From positions 310,001-374,000 of the forward strand of contig CAVWXT010000006.1 in assembly GCA_963759115.1 (NCBI GenBank): a stretch of 64,000 nucleotides of DNA. The letters are read 5' to 3'. The notes under the pieces are model-generated. The model saw only the letters and a list, made by a program, of their open reading frames with translations. It did not search any database and was not told the origin of the DNA. Positions 18,296 to 27,519 of the stretch are shown here, one piece after another. The position numbers and the translations under genes were made by a program. Source of the DNA: CAVWXT01 sp963759115 (GTDB lineage: Bacteria > Planctomycetota > Planctomycetia > Pirellulales > Thermoguttaceae). Each line of letters starts with the position of its first letter. The stretch's first letter is position 1.

Positions 18296-18501
18296 TACTT
18301 CTTTCCTCGTTTATACGCGCGAAACGCCATCGCCAGCATGAATGCGCCGAATACCAGCATCACGCAGCCCCAAATGAGATTGACGTTGATGCCCAGCGAA
18401 CGGTCGTAGATCGTCGGATCGGAGACCAGTCCGAAGCCGGCCAGGATCGCGCCGATGATGCCGAACATCAGGCCGATGGGAATGCGAATATCGAGGCTCA
18501 T
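18295..18501 (-). CDS. Small two-helix membrane protein (68 aa)
   Basis: The frame MSLDIRIPIGLMFGIIGAIL continues with a second hydrophobic helix (LIWGCVMLVFGAFMLAMAF) and a basic tail YKRGKK. It sits between the symporter and galK genes on the same strand, so it may be co-transcribed with them. I do not recognise a family with a known role; the position suggests an accessory to the transporter. The alternative start at 18522 adds seven residues without a better ribosome site. Confidence 0.65.
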   Translation of the reverse strand: MSLDIRIPIGLMFGIIGAILAGFGLVSDPTIYDRSLGINVNLIWGCVMLVFGAFMLAMAFRAYKRGKK

Positions 18502-18510
18502 GGGCGTCTC

Positions 18511-18588
18511 CGTACTCGTCACGCTCCGCGTGACGTGTTCTTGCTGACTGGGTTTCGTTCCTTCCTCACGCGGAGCGTGAGGAGTACG
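18511..18588. repeat. CACGCGGAGCGTGA inverted repeat
   Basis: CGTACTCGTCACGCTCCGCG (18511 on) and TCACGCGGAGCGTGAGGAGT (18566 on) are near-perfect reverse complements over 23 bases with a 32-base spacer. It occupies the gap between the symporter and small membrane protein genes. Confidence 0.75.
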
Positions 18589-18609
18589 AGGAGTACATTG
18601 ATACCAAGT

Positions 18610-20352
18610 TTACCAGAAGATGACGTTCAACACGATGGTGGCGGCCAGCACGACGACGGCCAGCGTGGCCGGTTGGGCATACCAGGCAAGACCCTCGTCC
18701 TTGGCGACGTGGGGCGTGAGCGAATACACCAGGCCGCGGAGATCGTCGGCGGATTTGTTCGGCCGCGTCAGAAGCGAAACAACGATGGTCATCAGAAAGC
18801 AGGCGGTCCAGGCGAAAATGGCCGTCCAGAAACCTTGCGCCATTTCGCTGGGATAAACGTGGACGACGTCGAACCAGCCGCCCTTGAAGATCGAAGTGGC
18901 TGAGACGACGCCGTTGACCACTTGGACGGCATTCGCGGGGGCGGTCAGGCCGTGATGGATCGCCGCGGCAAACGTGCCGGAAAGCAGTCCGACAAACGCG
19001 CCGTGGCCCGTGGCGCGTCGCCAGAACATTCCCAGCACGAACGTCGCAAACAGCGGGGCGTTGACGAAGGCAAACACCATTTGGAGCAAGTCCATGATGT
19101 TGTCCCAATGCGCGACCATGTAGGCGGCGGCAATACTGATCCCGATGCCGAAGAGCGTCGCCATTCGGCCCATCCACAGGTAGTGGTTGTCGGACCGGTT
19201 CGTCGCGATGTAGCTCTGGTAGATGTCGTAGGTCCAGACGGTGTTGAAGGCCGTGACGTTGCCCGCCATGCCCGACATGAAGGAAGCCATCAACGCCGTC
19301 AAGCCCAGCCCCAGCAAACCCTCGGGAAAATAGTGAAACAACATCCGCGGCACGGCCATCGTGTAGTTGGTGGCGCCGTCCTTGACGGGCAGTTCAAAAC
19401 CGCTGCCCGGCTCGTTCACCAGGGCGATGGCAATCATGCCGGGGAGAATCACCAAGAAGGGAATCAAGATTTTGGGAAAGGCGGCGATCAGCGGCGTCCG
19501 CCGGGCGGCCGACATCGAATTGGCGGCCATCGCCCGCTGGACGACCAGAAAATCGGTACACCAGTAGCCAAACGAGAGCACGAAGCCCAACCCCATCACC
19601 ATGCCGAACCATTCCACGCCCATGGGATTATCGCTGGGGTTGCCCATGTGTTTCCACGTATCGGTCCACGTGCCCGCCGCAAAGGGCGGGTGACTGGTAA
19701 TGGCGACTTGATCGAGCTTCGCCACCAGGCCGCTCCAGCCGCCCACGTCTCTGAGTCCCAAGAGCACCAGCGGCAGAAAGCCGAACACGATGAGGAAGAA
19801 TTGCAGGACTTCGTTGTAGATGGCCGACGTCAGGCCACCCAGGAAGATGTAGGCCAACACGATGACGGCCGAGACCCAGAGGCTGAGATGGAAGTCCCAG
19901 CCGAGGAGCTCGCCCAGCAGCAGGGCCAGCGCGTACATCGAGATTCCCGATGAGAGCACCGTCATCATCGCAAAGGAAATGGCGTTGAAGCCGCGGGTCT
20001 TCTCGTCAAAACGCAACTTGAGGTATTCCGGCACGGAGCGGGCACGCGAGCCGTAGTAGAACGGCATCATGAAAATGCCCACGAACACCATGGCCGGGAT
20101 CGCGCCGAGCCAATAGAAGTGGCTGGTCATCATCCCGTACTTGGCGCCGGACGCGCCCATGCCGACCACCTCTTGGGCGCCCATATTGGCCGAAATGAAG
20201 GCCAGGCCGGTGATCCACGCCGGAATCGATCGGCCGGAGAGGAAGAAGTCGGTGCTGGTCTTCATGAAACGCCTCAGTGCCAGCCCGATGCCGAGCACGG
20301 AGAGCGTGTAGATGATGAGGATGGCGTAGTCGATCGGGCCGAGGTGGACCAT
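18610..20352 (-). CDS. Sodium:solute symporter (SSS family)
   Basis: The 580-residue protein begins MVHLGPIDYAILIIYTLSVL and shows about 13 to 14 hydrophobic segments. The SSS features are FFLSGRSIPAWITGLAFISA in helix 1-2, ARSVPEYLKLRFDEKTRGFN after helix 3, and AFMSGMAGNVTAFNTVWTYD, part of the sodium-solute pathway. It is like sodium-glucose/galactose transporters. The gene is intact, unlike many neighbours. It is followed by the small membrane protein and galactokinase genes, so uptake of galactose or a related sugar is likely, although the substrate cannot be proven from sequence. Confidence 0.9.
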   Translation of the reverse strand: MVHLGPIDYAILIIYTLSVLGIGLALRRFMKTSTDFFLSGRSIPAWITGLAFISANMGAQEVVGMGASGAKYGMMTSHFYWLGAIPAMVFVGIFMMPFYYGSRARSVPEYLKLRFDEKTRGFNAISFAMMTVLSSGISMYALALLLGELLGWDFHLSLWVSAVIVLAYIFLGGLTSAIYNEVLQFFLIVFGFLPLVLLGLRDVGGWSGLVAKLDQVAITSHPPFAAGTWTDTWKHMGNPSDNPMGVEWFGMVMGLGFVLSFGYWCTDFLVVQRAMAANSMSAARRTPLIAAFPKILIPFLVILPGMIAIALVNEPGSGFELPVKDGATNYTMAVPRMLFHYFPEGLLGLGLTALMASFMSGMAGNVTAFNTVWTYDIYQSYIATNRSDNHYLWMGRMATLFGIGISIAAAYMVAHWDNIMDLLQMVFAFVNAPLFATFVLGMFWRRATGHGAFVGLLSGTFAAAIHHGLTAPANAVQVVNGVVSATSIFKGGWFDVVHVYPSEMAQGFWTAIFAWTACFLMTIVVSLLTRPNKSADDLRGLVYSLTPHVAKDEGLAWYAQPATLAVVVLAATIVLNVIFW

Positions 20353-20445
20353 GAAGATGTTTCCGTTTCAAGGTGCAAAGATCGAGACGCAGCGCTGCTC
20401 TTTTCCGGCCCCCGCGTTCACATTCTCTAGGCCAGACGTTCGCGT

Positions 20446-20725
20446 TTTCTTTTCTCTAGCCCAGACGTTCACGTCTGGGAAGGGAAGACCATTTCATTTT
20501 TCCTTTTCTTTTCAGCCCCCTTCAGGGGGCGAAACATCCGGGTCGGGTCGATCCTCGTCCCGCTCGGTTCTTTCCCGCCCGCCGTCTTCGGCCCCTGAAG
20601 GGGCCGGACTGGAAAAGAGACCGCTATTATCGTCTTCCGTTCCACAGGCGTAAACGCCTGGGCTAGAGAAAAGGGACCAGTGTCGTCCACAGTTTGTCTT
20701 CTCCAACCCAGGCGTTTCACGCCAG
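20446..20725. repeat. Cluster of short palindromes upstream of the symporter
   Basis: Five palindromes lie in 280 bases: CCCAGACGTTCACGTCTGGG (20460-20479), GCCCCCTTCAGGGGGC (20515-20530), GGCCCCTGAAGGGGCC (20590-20605), CAGGCGTAAACGCCTG (20645-20660) and GGCGTTTCACGCC (20711-20723). TTTCTCTAGCCCAG (20451-20464) and its complement CTGGGCTAGAGAAA (20659-20672) bracket most of the cluster, like the ends of a small element. Confidence 0.7.
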
Positions 20726-20774
20726 GAACGAAGAAAGGACCTTCCTAAGACTCTCTTTCACGAGCGATGCCATT

Positions 20775-20900
20775 GGTCAACAGAATCGCCATTTTCCAAT
20801 TTGGAGTTCTGGCCCTTGCTTCGGCCGCCGATCTGTTGTCTAACAAAGTCGCCATTTTCCAATTTGACGTTGCGAGCCATCGCCTGGCCGCGATCTGTTG
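20775..20900. repeat. Two-copy degenerate tandem repeat (63-bp period)
   Basis: TCGCCATTTTCCAATTTG occurs exactly at 20786-20803 and 20849-20866. Each copy then ends in GATCTGTTG (20830-20838 and 20892-20900), showing that a unit of about 63 bases was duplicated and then diverged. Confidence 0.75.
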
Positions 20901-20903
20901 GTC

Positions 20904-21587
20904 ATTCCTGAAAGAGCCTCTGGAGTCAAGGGCCTTCCGGTGAGTTGTTGGTGGTTGGATTTTGTTTTTGGGCACGTACATTCCCCGACAAAGCCACAAA
21001 GGGGCTTTTCTTGGTAGTTTGAATTGGTTGGGGGGATCGATGGCAGAGTTCAGTTGTCACGGTCATATGCGAGGTTGTTCGCGCCGTTCTTTTCCGTGCG
21101 GCGGCACCCCTACCCATTCCTTCGTGAATCCGTCTGCCGCTAGCGGCAGCCGTTCAGACCCCAACGGGCCTGACACCGAATATGCTTTGCGACCGTCTCG
21201 CAGAACACCAGCCGTCCCAATCAACAAAACGCTCGACAACAAGGCCGAGTCCATTGACCAACTCGGACTGACCAAGTGTCCGCGAGGGCCTCTCCTCGCT
21301 GCGAGGAGGGCCGATGCAACCGCTACTCTCCCTTCTGGCCTCCCTTGTTTTCTGTAACAGGTTCCCCGCCCACCTCTTCCTTCCTATAATTCCGCTGCTT
21401 GGTGAAGCGGAGTCGGGCTCTGCGGGGACGCAACCCGACAAGGAATAGCCAAGTCAAGGTGCGCCAAGAGCGTGCGGGGCCTCTGACGAGGGCTTCTCGC
21501 CAGGGGCCGTTTTCTTACCCCTTGGACACCTTGCCATCCCTCCGAAAATCCGCTGCCGCAAAGCACCATCGGGCGATCCTTTCGTGT
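20904..21587. other. Gene-free stretch beside the IS110 element
   Basis: I find no convincing gene. Open frames here (for example plus 20962-21357) have no recognisable domain and a shadow-like composition. The part from about 21360 to 21587 lies 3' of the IS110 transposase and contains GC-rich stems such as GGGGCCTCTGACGAGGGCTT, so it may belong to the element. Confidence 0.4.
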
Positions 21588-22675
21588 TCAGCCGGATACG
21601 GCCATTCCCTCGCGTTGCTCTTGCCGGAGCCCGCCGACGGCATACGCCTCGTGGTACTTGACCATGTGCCAGATGATCGTCGCCAGTCGACGCATCACCG
21701 CCACGCGACCGATTTTCGCTCCCCGACGCTTCTTGATCCTCTGATACCAGGCCCTCATGCGCGCATCCCGCCGCAGGACGTGCAGCGTGATCTGGGCCAG
21801 GATGAAGCGCGCTGTGGCACTGCCTTGCTTGGTGATCGAGCCCAGCCGGTCGGTCGCCTCGCCGGAATTCCGGCATCCGGGCGTCAGGCCCCAATAGCTG
21901 GCCAGACTCTTCGATCGCGGGAACCGATCAATGTCGCCGATCCGCGAAGCCAAGGCCAGGCTGCCGTAGGCCCCGGCGCCGGAATGCTGGCGATGACCGC
22001 CGCCGCCACGTTCTCCGCCTGCCGCCGGCGAATCTCCGCCCCCATCTGCTCGATCTGCTCGTCGCACAGCTTCCACTCCCCCAAGAGTTGATCCATCTCC
22101 CGCCGGTCGATCGGACTGAAGCACACCTGGGTCAGCCATTTCTTCCCCGCGATGGTGTCAATCCCCTTGGTGGGACACTCCTGCTCCAGATTGTGTTTTC
22201 GCAACAAACGCTTGACGCGGTTGATGATTCGGGTGCGGGACTGCCCCAGACGCTGACGCCGGGCGGTGAGTTGGCGGTCCTGCGCGTCTTGCTCCGTGGG
22301 CGGCACCACCCGGCGAATGCCTTGCACCTTCGTGCCCGCCAGCAACCGATGACGATTGACCCAGAGGATCTCGCCCAGGGCATTGGCGTCGCGGCGATCG
22401 GTCTTCTTCTTCGACTGCTTCTCGGGCTGAATGAGGATCGTCTCACGGCAGCCATATCCCGGCAACAGTTTCAACAGCCAGTCGTTAAAGCCGCAGACCT
22501 CCAAAATGGCGATGAAGCCGCCTTCCGGTTGGCTCTTCTGTCGCAACTCGGTGAAGAAGGCATGCACCCGTTTCCACTCCGTGCTCACCTGCCGTTTGTC
22601 GATCACGTCACCGGTCTCCTGGCGAACATTCACGGTCAACTGCTTGCGGTGCTGGTCGATGGAAAGGTATAACAT
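21588..22675 (-). CDS. IS110-family transposase/recombinase (one frameshift)
   Basis: The start MLYLSIDQHRKQLTVNVRQE carries the first aspartate of the RuvC-like DEDD site. IAILEVCGFNDWLL and KKTDRRDANALGEILWVNRH carry the acidic residues E, D and D. A frame change near 21975 leads to SKSLASYWGLTPGCRNSGEA and TKQGSATARFILAQITLHVL, the C-terminal transposase_20 domain with its catalytic serine. About 362 residues is normal. IS110 enzymes recombine DNA guided by a non-coding bridge RNA made from the element's own end. The gene is probably intact in the genome. Confidence 0.9.
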
Positions 22676-22679
22676 CTCT

Positions 22680-22747
22680 CGGTCCTCCTGTTTGTACTTT
22701 TGGTGGGTTCACCACGAACCACACCGTGAATAGTACCGGGAGGACCG
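22680..22747 (-). other. Structured leader of the IS110 transposase gene
   Basis: CGGTCCTCC (22680-22688) and GGAGGACCG (22739-22747) are exact complements that close a 68-base region just upstream of the transposase start. Inside is a second small complementarity (GGTGGGTTCACCACGAACCA). The pair could be subterminal inverted repeats or the closing stem of an RNA. The other end of the element was not found. Confidence 0.45.
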
Positions 22748-22900
22748 CTCTTTCATAGAATCAACAGAGTCGTGATTTTCCAGAACTCGCCCGGCAGGTC
22801 CGCCTTTCATTCCGATCACCGGACTATCCGGCACGAACATCCTACCCTCTGGCAGTATCGGTGTTCAAGTCCAAGAAATAGCCACTTTTCGGTCAACCGG

Positions 22901-23200
22901 TTATTGAGGCAGCTTGGCAAGCGCTTCTTTCGCCCCCAAATGGTGCGGGCTGATCTCCAGGGCCTGGCTCAGTTCCTGTCGGGCCTTGTCCTTCTCGTTC
23001 AACCCGAGATGTCCCGGACCGGCCAGATTGTGCTGCTGAGCCCGACGAGACCGCCGTGACGGCCGCCTCTCGGACGAAACCACGGAATCGGGCGGGGGTG
23101 CAGGCCCGATGCCGACTGCCTGGGCGCTGACGCCCATGAACACCAGCGAGAAAAGACCCAGACATCCGGGCAACGGCTGAGATGAAACGCTAGCCCGCAT
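22901..23200 (-). CDS. Short exported TPR-like protein (possibly truncated)
   Basis: The 99-residue frame starts MRASVSSQPLPGCLGLF, a likely signal peptide ending near VSAQAVG. It ends with one TPR-like unit, LNEKDKARQELSQALEISPH then HLGAKEALAKLPQ. A basic linker (RRPSRRSRR) separates them. Most TPR proteins have several units, so this may be an internally deleted remnant. The function is unknown. Confidence 0.4.
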   Translation of the reverse strand: MRASVSSQPLPGCLGLFSLVFMGVSAQAVGIGPAPPPDSVVSSERRPSRRSRRAQQHNLAGPGHLGLNEKDKARQELSQALEISPHHLGAKEALAKLPQ

Positions 23201-23227
23201 TTCTCACCACACAGGGGAAAGTCACAA

Positions 23228-23308
23228 CAGTGTGCCACTGCTCGGAACGAGCAGTGCTACGCGTAAGGTTGCCCGACGGCACTGCTTGTTCCAAGCAGTG
23301 GCACACCG
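23228..23308. repeat. GTGTGCCACTGCT inverted repeat
   Basis: TGTGCCACTGCTCGGAACGA on the left and GTTCCAAGCAGTGGCACACC on the right are reverse complements with about 28 of 31 positions matching, spaced by 20 bases. It lies between two minus-strand genes. Related words AGTGGCACACCGG recur at 29892-29990. Confidence 0.75.
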
Positions 23309-23324
23309 TGGTGAGAAATGCGCG

Positions 23325-24435
23325 CTAGCCGGCCTTCTCGCGCATGGTGGGCGTGGGCGCCGCCGAGAGGTCGAAGTGCGGGGTGGGAATGACGTGGCGG
23401 CGGGGAAGCGCCAGCGGGCCGGCCGGACCGTCGAGCGAGGCGTCCCAGCAGTGGGCGTCGATGCGGGCGAGAATCTGCTCGGCCACCGCCAGGGCGTCGC
23501 GGCCCGCCTCGCCGTCGACGCGCGGCTGCGCGCGGCCTGCGGATCGACTCCACAAAGTCGTCGAGCTCCAACGCCAGGGCGTCGACGGCGTCGAAGCTCA
23601 GCTGCTCCCGCGGCAAATGCTCTTCGGCGAAGTGCTCGCGATAGTGCTCGACTTGCTCGGGCGTCAAGCCGTCCACGTGGAACTGCCGCCGCAGCAGCGT
23701 TTCGCTGGGGCGGACCAGCGTGGCGGTGCGGGCGGCGAAGTCGATGCCGGCAAACGCCCGCGGCCGACCAGACCTGCATCCGCCGCACCTGCTTCGTAGC
23801 TCACGCGCGACGCCGAGAGCGTGGCCACGCAGCCGCACTCGAACTCCAGCCGGGCGTTGGCCACGTCCTCATGCCCGCCGAGCACCGAAAGCCCCAGGGC
23901 CTCGACCTTGCGCAGCGGGCTGCGGACCAGCGACAGCACCAGGTCGATGTCGTGGATCATCAGGTCGAGCACCACGCCCACGTCGGTCGAGCGGAAGGTG
24001 AAGCCGCTGGCGCGGACGGCCTCGATGTACTTGGGATTGGCGAATGTGCGGCGCGGCGGCGCTGAAAGGCCGGATTGAACCGCTCGACGTGGCCCACCTG
24101 GAGCACGACGTTGCGCCGCTTGGCGGCAGCCACCAGCTCGTCGGCCTCCGCCCGGCGTGGTGCAGAGCGGCTTTTCGACCAGCAGATGCGACGCCGGCTT
24201 CGAGGAACTCGCGGGCGATGCGGTGGTGCAGGCTGGTGGGGGCGGCGATCACCGCGGCGTCGAGCTGATCGAGCAGGCCGGCGTAGTCGGCCAGGGCTTC
24301 GGTGTGGCACTCGGCGGCCACCCGATGGCGATTGGCCGGCAGCGGATCGACGACGGCCACCAGTTCGACGTCGTCGCGCGCGGCGAGTTTTTGGGCGTGG
24401 AATCCGCCCAAGCGTCCCGCGCCGATGACGGCCAT
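23325..24435 (-). CDS. Gfo/Idh/MocA-family oxidoreductase (several frameshifts)
   Basis: The start MAVIGAGRLGGFHAQKLAAR is a Rossmann nucleotide-binding loop (GAGRLG). Pieces in other frames follow in order: PTSLHHRIAREFLEAG, NVVLQVGHVERFNPAF, DVGVVLDLMIHDIDLVLSLV (with the active-site H-D-I-D), and TLLRRQFHVDGLTPEQVEHY to the end HFDLSAAPTPTMREKAG. At least four indels separate them. The joined protein is about 370 residues. It follows ompH, lpxC and lpxA, and members next to lpxA in other bacteria oxidise UDP-GlcNAc at C3 (GnnA) for amide-linked lipid A. That role is possible here, but no aminotransferase partner is visible. Confidence 0.8.
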
Positions 24436-24454
24436 TCGCAGCTTTGTTCATAGC

Positions 24455-24514
24455 GATCAGTGTCAGTGGCGAGTCGTCTAGTGAAGCTCATCGACTGACC
24501 ACTGACCACTAACC
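24455..24514. repeat. CAGTGG/CCACTG inverted repeat
   Basis: GATCAGTGTCAGTGG (24455-24469) faces TGACCACTGACCACTAACC (24496-24514). The words repeat within each arm. It fills the gap between lpxA and the oxidoreductase gene. Confidence 0.45.
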
Positions 24515-24526
24515 ACTATCCTCTTC

Positions 24527-25333
24527 TCACGCCGCTTTCCGCCGTTCGCGGCCGCGGCCGTGCATGCCTTCGTGCTGGCCTTGCACGAAACTCAGCAGGT
24601 GGTTGACTTGCGGCACCAGGTGGCCGTTGGCGCGGAGGATTTCCCAGGCGTTTTCCAGGCCGACCTTCGAGCGGTAGAGCAGGCGGTGGGCTTCGGCCAG
24701 GGCCTGGATGACCTGCGGCGAGAAATTGTTGCGTTTCAGGCCCACGGCGTTGATGCAGCGGGGCCGGGCCGGATAGCCCTCGACCAGCATGTACGGCGGC
24801 ACGTCGTGGCGGACGGCGCTCAGGCCGGCGATGAAACTGTAGCTGCCGATGGTGGCGAAGTGGTGGACGGCCACGGCGCCGGAAAGCGAGGCGTAGTCGT
24901 GGACGTGGACGTGCCCGGCCAGCAGCGTGCCGTTGGCGATGATGATGTGGTTGCCCAATTGGCAGTCGTGGGCGACGTGGCAGCAGGCCATCAGGAAGTT
25001 GTGGTCGCCGACGCGGGTCACGCCGTCTTCCTTTTCCGAGGCCCGGTTGATCGTCACGCACTCGCGGATGATGTTGTGGTCGCCGATGACGACCTTGGTG
25101 TCGCTGCCGGTGTAGCTGATGTCCTGCGGCTCGCCGCCGATGACGGCGTTGGGATAGATGTGGTTGTAGCAGCCGATGGTGACGTTGCCCATCAGGGTGA
25201 CGTTGTTTTCCAGCCGGGTGCCGCGTCCGATGCGCACCTTCGGCCCGATGACGCAGAAGGGGCCGATTTCGACTTCGTCGTCGATTTCGGCGCGGGGGTC
25301 GATCGAGGCGTTGTCGGCAAAGTAGGTGGCCAT
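24527..25333 (-). CDS. lpxA: Acyl-ACP:UDP-GlcNAc O-acyltransferase
   Basis: LpxA adds a hydroxyacyl chain to UDP-GlcNAc, the first step of lipid A synthesis in the cytoplasm. The start MATYFADNASIDPRAEIDDE leads into hexapeptide repeats of a left-handed beta helix (IGPFCVIGPKVRIGRGTRLE). The catalytic histidine region is MACCHVAHDCQLGNHIIIAN and the C-terminal helical domain begins GLKRNNFSPQVIQAL. At 268 residues the length is typical, and the gene is unbroken. It lies 28 bases after the lpxC stop. Its presence shows that the organism makes lipid A-like lipids. Confidence 0.95.
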   Translation of the reverse strand: MATYFADNASIDPRAEIDDEVEIGPFCVIGPKVRIGRGTRLENNVTLMGNVTIGCYNHIYPNAVIGGEPQDISYTGSDTKVVIGDHNIIRECVTINRASEKEDGVTRVGDHNFLMACCHVAHDCQLGNHIIIANGTLLAGHVHVHDYASLSGAVAVHHFATIGSYSFIAGLSAVRHDVPPYMLVEGYPARPRCINAVGLKRNNFSPQVIQALAEAHRLLYRSKVGLENAWEILRANGHLVPQVNHLLSFVQGQHEGMHGRGRERRKAA

Positions 25334-25361
25334 GGCCGTGACTCCTTCACGGTAGTGGACT

Positions 25362-26241
25362 CTACGCGCAACGTTTGAGTTCTTCCGAAATCGTCTCCCT
25401 GGGCGACGATCGCCCGGACCAATTCCGCGTTGAGCCGGTGGCCGCTGCGGTAGGCGACGAAGCGGCCCACCAGGTCGCAGCCGGCCAGGGCCAGGTCGCC
25501 CACCATGTCGACCAGCTTGTGCCGCACGCACTCGTCGGGAAAACGGAGTTGGTTGTCGATCGGCCCGCGGCTGCCGAAGACCAGCAGGTCCTTGACAGGT
25601 GGCCCGCTGGCCCAGCCCTTGGGCCTTGATCGCCGCCGCCTCCGCCTCCAGCATGAACGTCCGGCTGGGGGCCAGGTTGAGGTGGAAGTGCCGGGGCGAG
25701 AGCGAGATTTCCAGCGATTGCCGGCCGATGGGGTTGCCGCTGCCGTAATCCAGCTCGTAGCGCAGGATCGTCTTGCCCGAGCGAGCAGGGCCGGGCCTCG
25801 ATCCAGCTCTCGCTGTTGCCCAGGCGGATCGCGCGGCGGATGACGTGCCGGCGGCGGACGGCGTTCTGCTCGACGATCCCCGGCCGCGCGCAGCGCCTCG
25901 ACGAACGGCAGGCAGGAGCCGTCGCAGCCGGGCATCTCCGGCTGATCGACCCACAGCTCGCAGTTGTCGATTTGCAGGCCGGCCAGCGCGGCCATGAGGT
26001 GCTCGATCATCTCCACGCCGGCCTCGCCGCGGCGGAGCGCGGTGCGCCGCGGCATTTCGACGCGGTGGTCGACGGTGGCGGGGATTCGCGGGCAGCCCTT
26101 CAGGTCGGCGCGGACGAAGACGATGCCCGTGTCGGCCGGCGCGGGCCGGAACTCGACGCGCACGTCGCGCCCGCTCCAGTAGCCCACCCCTTCGACCGCG
26201 GCGGGGGCGGCTATCGTTCGCTGGTTTCGTGTAGCGTACAT
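25362..26241 (-). CDS. lpxC: UDP-3-O-acyl-GlcNAc deacetylase (frameshifted)
   Basis: LpxC is the zinc deacetylase that commits the cell to lipid A synthesis. The start MYATRNQRTIAAPAAVEGVG precedes GVEMIEHLMAALAGLQIDNC, with the first zinc histidine. A neighbouring frame carries ILRYELDYGSGNPIGRQSLE and the last part DECVRHKLVDMVGDLALAGC (second histidine and the aspartate) and SGHRLNAELVRAI (catalytic histidine). At least three indels are needed, the last near 25385 to reach the stop at 25362. I see no fused FabZ domain. Gene order ompH-lpxC-lpxA is typical. Confidence 0.9.
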
Positions 26242-26254
26242 CCAGAGGTGCCAG

Positions 26255-26993
26255 TCATCCGTGACAAGAGTGGAAGAGAACGTTTCTCGCCGTCGGGCCG
26301 GCCATCCTTGGCCGGCCGCCGGGCGACCTACGCGCCTGCGGCAATTGGACACCCGGCCTGGCCGCGGCGTGCCGGGATTGACCGCCGCGGGCGCCGGATT
26401 CAACTCGCGAGAGGATCATGTCGGTGATGTCCAGTTGCGTATTGATACCAGACCACCGGCTTGTTGATGAACTGCAACACGCTGTCGGGCTTGTCGACGT
26501 CGACCGGTTCGCTGTTGAATCGCAGCACCATGTCGATGCCGTTCTGCTTGGCAGAAGTAGTCGGTGGCCTGCAAGATCTCCTGATACACGTTGTAGTAGA
26601 TCTTGGCTTCCTCGTTGCAGGAACTCGTTCTTCTGCAACTGGACCTGCACGGCAAGGTCGGCCTGGCGCCTTGGCCAGTTCCTCTTCCTTCGCCTGTAAT
26701 CGGGGGTTCCCTTGTGGAGTTGCCCAGCGCTTCGTCGAGCTTGGTGATTCGATCGCGCTCGGCCTTTGGCCCACGCCTCGGCGTTCTTGACGTCGCGCTT
26801 CATTTCTTCCATCATCCCCTTGAAGCGGGCGTGGTTCTTGAAGATGTAGCTCACGTCGAGCAGGGCGATCTTCGGCGCGGCGGCCGCGCCGGCGGAGGCC
26901 GGGGCCGGCCCTTGGGCCACGGCCAGCGAGATAAGATAACTCAACGACAAGACGGCGGCGGCCAGCACGGCCCAACGATACGGACTTCTTCAC
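26255..26993 (-). CDS. OmpH/Skp-family periplasmic chaperone (frameshifted)
   Basis: Translation appears to start at GTG 26993 (VKKSVSLG...), with a signal peptide VLSLSYLISLAVAQGPAPAS in the next frame. The Skp pattern follows: APKIALLDVSYIFKNHARFK, then a charged coiled coil (EEMKRDVKNAEAWAK) continued in other frames by EELAKAQADLAVQ-like sequence and EAKIYYNVYQEILQATDYFC, ending DSVLQFINKPVVW and LDITDMIL. About four indels break the frame. Skp-like proteins hold unfolded outer-membrane proteins in the periplasm. The gene ends 13 bases before lpxC and heads the cluster. Confidence 0.82.
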
Positions 26994-27290
26994 GTCAGCA
27001 CTCCTTGCTGTTGCGTCGGTCTTCCTTGACGTAAGCGACCTCTCCCTTCAGGACGCCTTACCGACTGGATCTTTCGGCAATCAGAATTGGTTCCCAGGGA
27101 GGCGGTATTCTGCCGACTAACCGCGTTTGGGTAAAGAGCAGATATTTGCACGGCAGCCCGAAAACCGCAACTCATTGCGGCAACGTATCTTAGAGCCGCA
27201 TTTCGAGTGCCGGTCGCCGTCGGCGACGAGGGGAGCCCTAGCGCGACGCCCGCAGAATCATCGCCAAGTGCGTCGTTTCGCGGCCCGCGA

Positions 27291-27420
27291 ACCGAGAATT
27301 CCGCCCTAGTAGTCTGACACGGCGAAATTGTCGGGTGCCGCGGGCAGCTTGTCTGCCCGTGCAGGAGACACGGGCAGACAAGCTGCCCGTGCCACCCGAC
27401 CGCGGACCGAGAATTCCGCC
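27291..27420. repeat. Hairpin element flanked by 15-bp direct repeats
   Basis: ACCGAGAATTCCGCC occurs at 27291-27305 and 27406-27420. Between them lies a perfect 21-bp inverted repeat, CGGGCAGCTTGTCTGCCCGT (27341 on) facing 27369-27389, with a seven-base loop. The remainder of the 526-base gap (26994-27519) holds no gene. Confidence 0.75.
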
Positions 27421-27519
27421 ACAGAAACCTCCGTTGCATTCCTCTCGCGGCCACGCTATCTTCTGGCCCTTCGGATGGGACAAGGAGGTCCTGCCCGGCG
27501 AACCACGGAGGGTCGAACC

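Noticed and set aside
20962..21357. Plus-strand frame of 131 codons
   Set aside because: No recognised domain, no ribosome site, and a competing frame on the other strand; composition is that of non-coding sequence.
25362..26241. LpxC-FabZ fusion
   Set aside because: The gene ends after the LpxC histidine motif and lpxA starts 28 bases later; no hot-dog-fold sequence is present.
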